Assembly: GCA_963851085.1 (NCBI GenBank)
Contig: CAWKNX010000021.1
Span: 119,830 to 183,829, forward strand
Direction of reading: 5' to 3'
DNA from: DATFVJ01 sp963851085
Lineage (GTDB): Bacteria > Actinomycetota > Actinomycetes > Streptosporangiales > Streptosporangiaceae
Length of the DNA stretch: 64,000 nucleotides
The notes beneath the pieces are model-generated. The model worked only from the letters and a program-made list of their open reading frames with translations, was not told where the DNA came from and did not search any database. Position numbers and translations under genes: made by a program. How positions within the stretch are numbered: position 1 is the stretch's first letter; each line of letters starts with the position of its first letter. Positions 26,880 through 34,576 of the stretch are shown here, one piece after another.

Positions 26880-29216
26880 TCAGGCGTCACCGGTAATGTA
26901 GGTGCGGCCGGACGGAGCGGTCCATTGCATGACGCCTGGCCTGATTTGCCGCAGCCGCCAGCCACGGGCCTGTTTGAGCTGGTGGTGGGCTCTACATAGC
27001 GGGGCGATATTACATTCGCAGGATCTTCCGCCTTGGCCATAGGGGATGGTGTGATCCATGTCGCATCCGGCCGCGGGCTGTCGGCAACCGGGGAATGAAC
27101 ATGTCTTGTCCCGGATTTGGATCAGGTGCCGAAGCCGCGGTGTGAGCTGGTAACCGGCCGTTTCCCGGTCATGGGCGCAGGACCCGAAGGCCAGGGGATC
27201 GATCGTGATGGCAAGGGTCGTGGTGGCCCCGGCCCCCGGGATCCCCGCATCGGGCCGGCCCACGGCCGAGTGCTCTGGATCTGCGGGCGGATCGCCGCAG
27301 GCGCTGGCCAGATGCGTGCCGATGGCAGCGCCCGGGCCAGGGCCAGCCCGCGCGTGAGAAGCGGCGCGGGCGGCAGCGCCGGGGCCGGCCCGGGTGCGGG
27401 GGGCGCAGCCGTGGCCGATTACCCGGCCGGCGGAGTCGGTGACGGTCAGGCACCATGAGGTGGCCCGGTGCTGGGCGGCGGCGCCCGCGAGCAGGCGGGT
27501 GGTGCTGGCGTCGACCGGGCCGAACCCGGCTACCTCACCTGGTGATTCGGCCAGCCCGAGCAGCGTGGCCAGCGGGACGGTCAGATTGACTGAACCGGTC
27601 AGCGAGCCCAGTCCGCCCAGGAAGGCTCCGGCCGCCGTTCCGACGGAGCCGTCCGTCTCGGCTGTGCGGGCAGCGCCATCCACATCGGCCGTACTGGCTG
27701 CGCAGTCCCCGTGGGCGGTGTCCGCGCCGTCCACATGTGCCGCACTGGCCGCGGCGGCCGTATGAGCGGTGCCCGCCGCGTCGGCGGCGCTGTCCGCGGT
27801 GTCCGCGCCGTCCACATCTGCCGCACTGGCCGCGGCGGCCGTATGAGCGGTGTCCGCGCTGTCCGCATCGGCGGCGCTGTCCGCGGCCCCGGCGGCGGTG
27901 TCCGCGCTGTCGGCATGGGCGGCATCAGTGGCCTCGGCCGAGTCGGCGCCGTCCGCATCGGTGGGAGTGGGCAGGAGCCGGTCGAGGGGCTGGCCGGCCA
28001 GCAGCGCCAGGTACACCTTCGCGCGCAGCACGTCCAGGCTCCCAGCGGCACCCGCCGCCTTCAGTTTGCGGGCGATCGCGGAAATCCGCTTATCGGCCGC
28101 GAGCACCTCAGCCGGCGGCAAGTCCCGCCCGGCCAGCGCCTTGGTCCCGGCCGGCTCGTCCCACAACTCGACCCGGGCGTCTTTTTCCGCGTTCTCGCGC
28201 CGCGCCTGGGCTCCGGCCGGATCGGCAGCCATCACCGCATGGCGTACCGCGGCCCGCAACTCCCCGGTCGTCTGGGTAGCCGCTTTCGCCAGCACCAGAT
28301 CCTCGACCGCGCGGCCCAGCCGCGAGTCCAGGCCGGCGACCCCATCGGTGATCGCCAGCGTCTTGGGCACGTCGATCCGGCCCAGCCGCAGCGCCGCGGC
28401 TGTACCCGGCAACTCGGCCAGCCGCAGCGCCCGGTCCACCAGCACGTCCGCGCCGCGCCGGGTCAACGCCAGCGCGCACGCCAGTTCACCGGCCGCATCA
28501 TCAACCGGCTGGCAGCCCAGGCCGCTGACATGCTCATCACTGCGGCGGGCCACCAGTTCGGCTACTGCGGCGAACTCACCCGCAGCGGCCCACGAACACA
28601 GCCGCCGCCACGCCCGTACCATCCCAATCAGCTCGTCATCGGACGGCCCGCTCAGCCCACCGGCCCACGCACTGGCAACACACCCGGCCAGCGTGGCGCC
28701 CGGCTCCAGCACATCCAGCGTGCCGCCAGCACCGAATCCGGCCAGCACGGCGCCCGGCTCCAGCACATCCAGCGCGCCGCCAGCACCGAATCCGGCCAGC
28801 GCCCTGAGCGGCCCGGGCGTGCCGGGCTCGCCATCCTCACCAGGGCCGGACGGTACCGGGCCCGGCCCGCGAGCGGTGGGCGGCGTGCCGCGGGGCCCGC
28901 GGTCGCCTCGGCCGGCATCACTGACCGATGGCGCGGTGGGATGCGGCGACGGTGGCGGGGCAACGGCTTCCGCCGCCCAGGTGGCCCAGACTTGGGCCGG
29001 CACGCCGGCCTCGGCGTCACCGGGTGGGTCGCTGTCAGGGTCGGGCACATAGCCGCAAAGCTCGTCTTCGGTGGGCGCCTCTGGGACACCAAACGCCCTT
29101 AACTGCTCGGCCAGCACCGTACGCTGCCAGGACTCCTCATCACGCCCGTCACGCGGCCACACCAGCCCGCTGGCCCAGCCCTGGGCCATGTCGGCGGCCG
29201 TGGCAGATACCGGCAC
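26880..29216 (-). CDS. DUF222 domain protein with C-terminal HNH endonuclease motif
   Basis: A 778-residue protein of the REP13E12-like DUF222-HNH group, common and multicopy in actinobacteria. The DUF222 core is around residues 190-420 (ELVARRSDEHVSGLGCQP, LAITDGVAGLDSRLG, AARRENAEKDARVELW). The C-terminal HNH nuclease motif is CSFPGCRQPAAGCDMDH, then GGRSCECNIAPLCRAHHQLK, with the Cys and His needed for metal binding. Two parts are unusual: a duplicated ALDVLEPGAVLAGFGAGG unit near residue 150, and an Ala/Asp/Thr repeat (units like DSADTAHTAAAASAADVDGA, DNA about 27650-27930). GTG 29216 has a GGAGGTGG site. Function is not established for the family; a mobile or DNA-repair role is often suggested. 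Confidence 0.85.
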   Translation of the reverse strand: MPVSATAADMAQGWASGLVWPRDGRDEESWQRTVLAEQLRAFGVPEAPTEDELCGYVPDPDSDPPGDAEAGVPAQVWATWAAEAVAPPPSPHPTAPSVSDAGRGDRGPRGTPPTARGPGPVPSGPGEDGEPGTPGPLRALAGFGAGGALDVLEPGAVLAGFGAGGTLDVLEPGATLAGCVASAWAGGLSGPSDDELIGMVRAWRRLCSWAAAGEFAAVAELVARRSDEHVSGLGCQPVDDAAGELACALALTRRGADVLVDRALRLAELPGTAAALRLGRIDVPKTLAITDGVAGLDSRLGRAVEDLVLAKAATQTTGELRAAVRHAVMAADPAGAQARRENAEKDARVELWDEPAGTKALAGRDLPPAEVLAADKRISAIARKLKAAGAAGSLDVLRAKVYLALLAGQPLDRLLPTPTDADGADSAEATDAAHADSADTAAGAADSAADADSADTAHTAAAASAADVDGADTADSAADAAGTAHTAAAASAAHVDGADTAHGDCAASTADVDGAARTAETDGSVGTAAGAFLGGLGSLTGSVNLTVPLATLLGLAESPGEVAGFGPVDASTTRLLAGAAAQHRATSWCLTVTDSAGRVIGHGCAPRTRAGPGAAARAASHARAGPGPGAAIGTHLASACGDPPADPEHSAVGRPDAGIPGAGATTTLAITIDPLAFGSCAHDRETAGYQLTPRLRHLIQIRDKTCSFPGCRQPAAGCDMDHTIPYGQGGRSCECNIAPLCRAHHQLKQARGWRLRQIRPGVMQWTAPSGRTYITGDA
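27650..27930. repeat. Coding repeat (Ala/Asp/Thr-rich) within the HNH gene
   Basis: Imperfect direct repeats with a long period (GTATGAGCGGTG... at about 27761 and 27841, GCCGCACTGGCCGCGGCGG... twice) encode Ala-Asp-Thr units in frame. This suggests slippage or unequal crossing-over inside the gene without frame loss. Confidence 0.75.
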
Positions 29217-29289
29217 GTGATTCCACCTCCCGAGCAGCTAGACACTAACAATACAAACATTCTATCGAACGCCAGCCGCTCATGCCGGG

Positions 29290-29329
29290 TTATCCACAGA
29301 ACAATTTCCAGCGATGTCACTTATCCACA
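29290..29329. promoter_or_regulatory. Two TTATCCACA (DnaA-box-like) motifs
   Basis: Perfect 9-mers TTATCCACA at 29290-29298 and 29321-29329, same orientation and 31 bp apart, about 75-110 bp upstream of the DUF222/HNH start. They match the consensus DnaA box. No dnaA, dnaN or AT-rich unwinding region is present, so this is not an origin; DnaA titration or regulation of the HNH gene is possible. Confidence 0.45.
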
Positions 29330-29605
29330 GGCCGAGTCTCGCTGCGCACCACAAACCGCGCACCTGGGGAAGGATGGGGCAAAGGCGCATTGAGTACTTC
29401 ATCCAATCTGGCAGCCATCTTTCGCGATGGCCGGCGTTTGCGGTTGACGTAAAAAGCGATCAGCCCACGGTCACATGGAACCTGGCGGGCAAGCGCCCGT
29501 CCCTGATATCCCCGGGAGGCAAGTGCTGGGAAATGGGGTCCCGGCGGGCGACCTGTGCGCTCTCGCAGCGTCAGGATCGGCGCGCCACGCGGCAGCCGTT
29601 AGGGA

Positions 29606-29920
29606 TCATGATCGAACCTCTGGTGGGTGCGGGGGATTCGCGCCGTCAGTTGGCGAGCGCTGGTCCTGCGCTCCGGGCTGCGTCCCGAACCCGCTTGGGT
29701 TGCGCTGGACCACGTTGACCTGTGAGGTCAGCGGCAGCCCGAACAGCCGGGTGGCGTCGTACTCGGCGTGCGATCCTGGCGATCCTTTCGGTACGAGGTC
29801 CCCGATTGCGCCAGAGGCCGCCATACCGGGCAGGAACATGGTGGCGGCCACCGCCGCGCCAATCCATGCGAGCAGGATGGGGTAGCGCAGCGTCACGACC
29901 ACGAACGCGAATCCCGCCAC
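29606..29920 (-). pseudogene. MMPL transporter N-terminal remnant
   Basis: About 75 residues match an MMPL-family N-terminus: a first membrane helix (RYPILLAWIGAAVAATMFLP), then IGDLVPKGSPGSHAEYDATR and FGLPLTSQVNVVQRNPSGF. After residue 80 the sequence becomes unrelated and stops, leaving none of the transport domains. It is a broken gene rather than a small real protein. The complete MMPL gene at 11.0-13.5 kb differs, so this is not a simple copy of it. The stretches 29330-29600 and 29921-30041 show nothing else I can name. Confidence 0.65.
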
Positions 29921-30041
29921 AGCCAGCCCACGGCCGGGCGGTCGCGGTGCCGGGCGATGGGGTGGACGCGCAGGTCAGTGCGGGCCTTCACTACCATGCG
30001 TGTCTTATGGTGGTCGGTCCTATGGGAGAAACTGGGGCTCC

Positions 30042-30902
30042 ATGACGGGCGAGCGGGAGCATCGGGAAAAGCGGCTCATCGGCTTGAGTGTCGTACTCGA
30101 TGGCAGGCTCGCGATGCCCGCGATGGCAGGAGTCGCCGGGATCGTCGCCCGCCTGGGGCTGGACGGCATCTGGTGGCGCCAGCCGCCGCTTGCCGGGCCG
30201 CCGCCATCGGCGGCCGACGCCGCGGCCGTGCTGAGCGCATTCGCCGGCGGAGCCGGCCAGACACGTGCCGGGCTGATCCTGGATCTGACGCTGCCGGAGG
30301 TCGCCACGGCGGCGGCCACCGGCTGGACGGATCCGTGGCTGGCCGCCGCGGCGACACAAGGCGCGCGGCTCGTGCTGACCGGGCCGCCCGAGCGGATAGG
30401 GGCATGCCTGCGCGGCCTGCCGGTCGGCCGCCTGCCGCAGGTGGCCGTGGACTTCCGTGCGGGCAAGCACGCGGAAGCCGTCCTCGTGCCCGTTTCAGCC
30501 GGTCGTGACCTGGACGCCGAGATCCCGGCCGCGGTGGCCGCGGCCGGGGGCGGGCCAGTCCTCGTCGAGCTGCCCGTTTCGATAGGACGGACGGCCGCGG
30601 AGGCGCACGCACGCGCTGCGGCCGAGGCGCTGTTCGAGGTCACGGGCCAGCCGTCGGAGCAGGGGCTGTTCGGCACCCTCGAACAGTGCCAGTACCGGGC
30701 CGCCGCGCTCGCGCACGCGGGAGTGACCGAGCTTGTCTGCCATCCGCCCGGCAGCAGGGACCTGCCGGACGTGCTCGCACAGCTACGTGCGGTCGCCGCG
30801 GTCGGCAGCCACGTCCTGCGCCCGGGCGAGCCGCCGTCGCCGGCGCCGCCGCCACCGGCCGGCTGGGGCGGCAGACGCGTGACGAACGCGGACCCCGAGT
30901 GA
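30042..30902 (+). CDS. Luciferase-like (LLM) flavin protein, divergent
   Basis: A 286-residue protein (ATG 30042, MTGEREHREK; the frame is open from 30000). Its plan resembles the luciferase-like monooxygenase/F420-dependent reductase fold: an opening strand GLSVVLDGRL, a helix and GLDGIWW, repeated strand-helix units (TRAGLILDL, GARLVLTGPP), and a C-terminal block of the GTLEQCQYRAAALAHAGVTE type, which in LLM proteins is the G(S/T)PEQVAERL..AGVTEL region. The tail is proline-rich. It sits directly upstream of the hydroquinone dioxygenase genes, but the dioxygenase has its own operator, so co-regulation is uncertain. Substrate and cofactor are unknown. Confidence 0.5.
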   Translation: MTGEREHREKRLIGLSVVLDGRLAMPAMAGVAGIVARLGLDGIWWRQPPLAGPPPSAADAAAVLSAFAGGAGQTRAGLILDLTLPEVATAAATGWTDPWLAAAATQGARLVLTGPPERIGACLRGLPVGRLPQVAVDFRAGKHAEAVLVPVSAGRDLDAEIPAAVAAAGGGPVLVELPVSIGRTAAEAHARAAAEALFEVTGQPSEQGLFGTLEQCQYRAAALAHAGVTELVCHPPGSRDLPDVLAQLRAVAAVGSHVLRPGEPPSPAPPPPAGWGGRRVTNADPE

Positions 30903-30935
30903 ATCTTGACTGGGTTCCCACGGGCCAACATGCTT

Positions 30936-30969
30936 GTATCGACAGCGGACACACGTTCGTATAGCGCAC
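30936..30969. promoter_or_regulatory. IclR-type tandem operator upstream of hydroquinone dioxygenase
   Basis: GTTCGTATAGCGCAC (30955-30969) matches 11 of 14 arm positions of the GTTCGCA-N-TGCGAAC palindrome seen at the pobA-pcaIJ locus. A weaker partner, GTATCGACAGCGGAC (30936-30950), begins exactly 19 bp earlier, the same spacing as in the other pairs. The pair lies 18-51 bp before the small-subunit start. Confidence 0.55.
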
Positions 30970-30986
30970 ACTTCCGGGAGCAGCCG

Positions 30987-31478
30987 GTGGAATATGTAAC
31001 GAAATTCGGCTCGCTAGACAACTACGAAAAAGGCGGGGTCGAGGTCATCAACGATGACCCCAAGAACTACGCCTTCTCCAATATCTTCGAAGTCGCGGCA
31101 CAGGCGAAACCGTTCGAGAAGATCGCGGTGGGGAAGAATTTCGAGTACGTGCTCGAAGTGGTGCGGGTCGAGGGGACCTCGCCATGGCGCGTGTGCGCGC
31201 ACGACGAGAGCGCTCTTATCATGGCGGGCGAGGTCGAGTTCAGTTTCCATACCCTGGACCAGCCTCCTGAGCTGCCGCAGGGCGGGTCGATCGCACTCGG
31301 CGGCGAGCCCGCGGGCGACTTCATGGGCCGTGTCATCGCACGCCGCGGCCATCTGACACTCCTGCCGGCCGTGCGCGCCTACCGTTACTCGGCCGCCAGC
31401 CCGTCCGTACTGCTGATCCAGACAGTCGAGGGTGTGGATACGCAGTACCGCTGGGCCGAGATCTGCCAGACAGCCTGA
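30987..31478 (+). CDS. hapC: Hydroquinone 1,2-dioxygenase, small subunit
   Basis: A 163-residue cupin-type subunit (about 18 kDa) pairing with the next gene's product. It is homologous to the HapC/PnpC small subunits of Fe(II) hydroquinone dioxygenases, sometimes annotated hydroxyquinol dioxygenase. It begins EYVTKFGSLDNYEKGGVEVI and contains AFSNIFEVAAQAKPFEKIAV, HDESALIMAGEVEF and a C-terminal VLLIQTVEGVDTQYRWAEIC. The frame is open from 30906; I choose GTG 30987 because GGGAGC lies 6 nt upstream and this gives the family's usual length, with the operator then outside the coding region. The product, with the large subunit, cleaves hydroquinone to 4-hydroxymuconic semialdehyde. Confidence 0.78.
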   Translation: MEYVTKFGSLDNYEKGGVEVINDDPKNYAFSNIFEVAAQAKPFEKIAVGKNFEYVLEVVRVEGTSPWRVCAHDESALIMAGEVEFSFHTLDQPPELPQGGSIALGGEPAGDFMGRVIARRGHLTLLPAVRAYRYSAASPSVLLIQTVEGVDTQYRWAEICQTA

Positions 31479-31494
31479 TGACGGGAGCGGAGAG

Positions 31495-32484
31495 ATGACG
31501 ACGACCGATGCGGCGCAGGCCGCAATCGCGGGCGGGCCGAACGAATTCGGCTACCACGGCTACACGCTCGGCGAGTTCCATTTCAGCAGGGACGAGTATT
31601 TCGCCTACGTCGTCTGGCCGACCGGCCGCCACGTCATGAGCGTCGACGCCTTTCTTCGCGCGCTGCAGCGCGATGTGGCGTGGGACTTCTTTTACGGGAT
31701 CGTCAACTTCGACGGTGTGCTCGGCACGATGAACCACTACGGGACGGTCGATCTGTTCGCCGGCCGCTACAACGACGCGTTCCGCAAGGCGGAGCTCGAC
31801 CACGTGGAGACCATCGAGACATCCGTCATCCGGGAGACGTTCAAGGCGATGCTCGCGGACTGGACGAACGAGGGATTCGACCCGTTCGCCAGCCCCGAGG
31901 AGACCGGCAGCGCGTTCGGCGTCAAGCGCGGGAACAACGATGCCGCGATCACCAGGCACCGGGTGACCGCGGCCCGGATGGTGTCGCTGCCGGGCGACGA
32001 GCCGCTGCGCGACGACAGCAACGGCCATCCGGTCAACCGCATGTTCGCCGACGTGGCGCAGGACGAGCCCGAGATCGAGGCCGCGCCTGGCTACGAGGGG
32101 CAGCTCGGGTCGTTCAGCCTCTACGCGTACCTGTCGCGTTCTCCCGTCACCTGGAACCCGAGCGTGGTGAGCGTGTGCCGCGAGTCGCTGTACTGCCCGA
32201 CGACCGAGGAGTACATCCTGCCGATTATTCACGGCAACGACAGGGCCGAGTGGTTCGTGCAGCTGTCGGACGAGATCATCTGGGACGTGGAGGACAGGGA
32301 CACCGGCGCGAAGCGGGCCAAGGTCGTCATGAAGGCGGGCGACGTCGCGGCCATGCCCGCGGACATCCGCCACCAGGGCTATGCGCCGAAACGCTCGATG
32401 CTGCTGGTCTGGGAGAACGCGAGCGGGAAGATCCCGGCTCTGATCAGCACCGGCCAGTTTCCCTCGCAGCCGGTCGAGTTCTGA
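31495..32484 (+). CDS. hapD: Hydroquinone 1,2-dioxygenase, large (catalytic) subunit
   Basis: A 329-residue Fe(II)-dependent extradiol-type dioxygenase subunit. The frame is open from 31432, but ATG 31495 has GGAGCGGAGAG just upstream and follows the small-subunit stop by 16 bp. The iron-site pattern known for the PnpCD enzyme is visible: His246-x-Asn248-x3-Glu252 in IIHGNDRAEWFVQL and His293 in MPADIRHQGYAP, 47 residues after the first His, as I recall from that structure. The substrate is hydroquinone or a substituted form; the product semialdehyde would go on to maleylacetate and 3-oxoadipate. The aldehyde dehydrogenase needed for the next step is present nearby only as a remnant (39.5 kb). 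Confidence 0.85.
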   Translation: MTTTDAAQAAIAGGPNEFGYHGYTLGEFHFSRDEYFAYVVWPTGRHVMSVDAFLRALQRDVAWDFFYGIVNFDGVLGTMNHYGTVDLFAGRYNDAFRKAELDHVETIETSVIRETFKAMLADWTNEGFDPFASPEETGSAFGVKRGNNDAAITRHRVTAARMVSLPGDEPLRDDSNGHPVNRMFADVAQDEPEIEAAPGYEGQLGSFSLYAYLSRSPVTWNPSVVSVCRESLYCPTTEEYILPIIHGNDRAEWFVQLSDEIIWDVEDRDTGAKRAKVVMKAGDVAAMPADIRHQGYAPKRSMLLVWENASGKIPALISTGQFPSQPVEF

Positions 32485-32696
32485 GTGCCGGCGCGCACGG
32501 GGGCCGGCGCAGGCCTACTGGGCGGGCGTGCGACGCTCGGCCCGATCCTCGCGTTCGCCCACCGTGCGGCGCAGGCGGCAGACGCCGAGCCGGTCGCCGA
32601 TCTCGCGGCAGGCACGGCGTCCGCAGCTACCTCAAGGACGGCGCCCTGGCCGGGCCGGTGACCTCGATCGCTCGGCAGGCGCCTCGTAATCGCTGA
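32485..32696. other. Intergenic stretch with a short unassigned open frame
   Basis: From GTG 32484 an open frame of 58 codons (VPARTGAGAGLLGGRATLG ...) ends at a TGA near 32660. Codon use looks coding-like, but I find no family match. It may be the stub of a lost gene between hapD and the convergent IclR regulator. Confidence 0.25.
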
Positions 32697-33476
32697 TCAG
32701 GGTCGCGTGGAGTTGTCCTTGTCGACTGCCTGCGCGGTCTCGCGGAGCAGCGGAAGGAACTCGTCGCGCAACGTTTCCGCCGAAACGCGGCTCGCATGCG
32801 CGCACACGTTCATCGACGCGATCACCTCCCCGTGCGCGTCGTGCAGCGGAACCGCCAGCGAACGCACGCCGATCTCCAGTTCCTCGTCGAGGAGACACCA
32901 GCCCTGCTCGGCCACTTCCTTGAGGATGGTCCGCAGTTCCTGCTCGGAGGTGACGCTCCGGGGTGTGAGCTGCTCAGGAACCACCTTGGCGAAGTAGTCG
33001 TCGAGAGCCTCGGGCTTGAGGTGCGCGAGCAGAACCCGCCCCATCGAGGTCGCGTGCGCAGGGAAGCGGGTACCGATCTCGATCTGCACGCTCATGATGC
33101 GCTTGGTGGGGATGCGCACGGTGAAGATGATGTCAGTTCCGTCGAGCACCGAGGCGGAGCTTGACTCCTGAACCTGCTGGACCAGGCGTTCCATGTGCGA
33201 CTGGGCGACGTCCCACAGCGTCATGGATGACAGGTAGGCGTAACCGAGGTCGAGGACGCGGGGGCGCAGGTAGAACTGGCGGCCCTCTTTGCCCAGATAG
33301 CCGAGCGCCTCCAGGCTCAGCAGGAACCTGCGCACGGTCCCACGGCTCAGGCCGGTGGCTTCCGCGACTTCAGATAGTGAGAGCGTCCGCCGTTCCTGGC
33401 CGAATACGCGGATGACGGCGAAGGTTCGCTCCACCGCCTGCACGATCTCACGCGGCTCTTCATCCTCTGGTGACAT
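32697..33476 (-). CDS. IclR-family regulator (PcaR/PcaU/PobR type)
   Basis: A 259-residue regulator of aromatic catabolism. N-terminal winged helix-turn-helix: VERTFAVIRVFGQERRTLSL then EVAEATGLSRGTVRRFLLSL. The effector domain has the family marks PRVLDLGYAYLSSM, IIFTVRIPTKRIMSVQIEIG, HATSMGRVLL, EQGWCLLDEELEIGVRSLAV and IASMNVCAHASR. It closely parallels the second IclR gene at 41.7 kb. It lies convergent to hapCD and about 110 bp from an operator-like 15-mer (33588-33602) in its own upstream region. It probably responds to a ring-cleavage pathway intermediate such as 4-hydroxybenzoate, protocatechuate or 3-oxoadipate; the exact effector is unknown. Confidence 0.88.
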   Translation of the reverse strand: MSPEDEEPREIVQAVERTFAVIRVFGQERRTLSLSEVAEATGLSRGTVRRFLLSLEALGYLGKEGRQFYLRPRVLDLGYAYLSSMTLWDVAQSHMERLVQQVQESSSASVLDGTDIIFTVRIPTKRIMSVQIEIGTRFPAHATSMGRVLLAHLKPEALDDYFAKVVPEQLTPRSVTSEQELRTILKEVAEQGWCLLDEELEIGVRSLAVPLHDAHGEVIASMNVCAHASRVSAETLRDEFLPLLRETAQAVDKDNSTRP

Positions 33477-33587
33477 AGCACTCCAGCTCTACGCGCCTCA
33501 AGCCGGCAGCCGGCCGCCACCCGGGTCAGATCCTCGACGAACCGGGCCGTCCGCGACAACAACACTAGAATACCATCCGGACAAATG

Positions 33588-33602
33588 TCCGCATAGCGAA
33601 CG
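33588..33602. promoter_or_regulatory. IclR operator-like palindrome
   Basis: GTCCGCATAGCGAAC matches 12 of 14 arm positions of GTTCGCA-N-TGCGAAC and is 13/15 identical to the site at 39850. It is upstream of the first IclR gene and overlaps an adjacent CGGACA-AA-TGTCCG inverted repeat (33578-33591). No 19-bp partner was found here. Confidence 0.5.
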
Positions 33603-33608
33603 GAATCT

Positions 33609-34050
33609 ACTGTGGCCTAGGGCCCGAATGTCACCTACAAGCTGGTGAACCTGTTCGTGCTGGTCATCCTGGCCAGCATGTGGAACCTCCTGGCCGGTTA
33701 CGGCGGATTGGTGTCCATCGGGCTACAGGCGTTCATCGGCGTCGGCGCCTACAGCCTGCTGTGGCTGTCGCATATTGGTGTCGGCGTGTACGTGGCCATC
33801 CCGCTGGCCGCTCTGATGAGTGCGGCCGCGGCGCTGCCGCACTCGCCGGTCTTTACCTGCTGTTGCGCAGCCGGTTCGCTCTCGGGCTGACCGCGATCAG
33901 GGATCTGGGGCCTGCTGGCTTCCCGCACGCGGCTCAGCCTCTTCCCCACCAACTACCTGTTGCGGCCCGGCGGTGTGCAGCAGGCGGCTGCGACCGGCAC
34001 TGATCGGCAGCACAGTGATCCAGGGGATCCGGCTGCCAAGGTCACCTGAA
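33609..34050 (+). pseudogene. livM-like branched-chain/aromatic ABC permease remnant
   Basis: Broken copy of a LivM-type permease. The first part (33645-33840) reads MNLFVLVILASMWNLLAGYG and GLQAFIGVGAYSLLWL, typical for the first two helices. A second frame then gives LYLLLRSRFALGLTAIRD (about 33850-33900). The sequence then jumps directly to a LivM C-terminus (WGLLASRTRLSLFPTNYLLR), skipping about 130 residues. An internal deletion at about 33901 plus frameshifts are therefore present. In the intact state it would have imported an aromatic acid or branched-chain amino acid, fitting the catabolic island. No other liv genes are near. Confidence 0.75.
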
Positions 34051-34102
34051 CCATGACGGATGCAGTAGACATGAGCACAAGCGAGCACGGAGGTGGCAAG
34101 CG

Positions 34103-34564
34103 ATGGCGCTGACCCTTCAGACGATGACTGACGAGCAACGCAAATCCGTCGCGGTGGAGTACCTGAAGGCGTTCGACAAGGGCGGCGTGACGTCCACGGG
34201 CGGCAGCATTCTCGATCTGTTCGCCGACGACGCGCAGGTGTACTTCCCGAAGTGGGGACTGGCGAGCGGCAAGGAGGAGATCGGCCGCCTGTTCGGCGAC
34301 GTAGGCGGCACGCTCAAGTCGATCGTGCACCACTATTCCCATTTCAACTGGGTATTCTCGGGTGATGTCGTCGTTTGCGAGGGGACAAGTCACGGCGAGC
34401 ACCGCGACGGCCCCTGGCGGGCCGGTGTCCCGGAATGGGGCGCGGGCCGGTGGTGCGACGTCTTCGAGATCCGTGACTGGAAGATCCAGCGGTGCTTCAT
34501 CTATCTGGACCCCGACTACGCGTCGCAGGACACCCAGCGCTACCCGTGGCTGGACACTTCCTGA
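34103..34564 (+). CDS. SnoaL-like (NTF2-fold) protein
   Basis: A 153-residue single-domain protein of the NTF2/SnoaL type. The alpha-helix EYLKAFDKGGV is followed by LDLFADDAQVYFPKWGLASG, KEEIGRLFGDVG, then the curved sheet VHHYSHFNWVFSGDVVVCEG and VFEIRDWKIQRCFIYLDPDY. SnoaL-like proteins act as small isomerases, hydrolases or binding proteins; the substrate is unknown. ATG 34103 has GGAGGTGG 6-13 nt upstream. It is 12 bp upstream of the MoxR gene and probably co-transcribed with the dioxygenase cluster. Confidence 0.78.
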   Translation: MALTLQTMTDEQRKSVAVEYLKAFDKGGVTSTGGSILDLFADDAQVYFPKWGLASGKEEIGRLFGDVGGTLKSIVHHYSHFNWVFSGDVVVCEGTSHGEHRDGPWRAGVPEWGAGRWCDVFEIRDWKIQRCFIYLDPDYASQDTQRYPWLDTS

Positions 34565-34576
34565 TCACCGCGACAG

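Noticed and set aside
27711..29102. 463- and 400-codon plus-strand frames across the HNH gene
   Set aside because: Antisense to the DUF222/HNH gene; repetitive Arg/Ser-rich text without motifs.
29290..29329. Possible replication origin based on two DnaA boxes
   Set aside because: No dnaA, dnaN, gyrB or AT-rich unwinding region nearby and only two boxes; kept as a regulatory site only.
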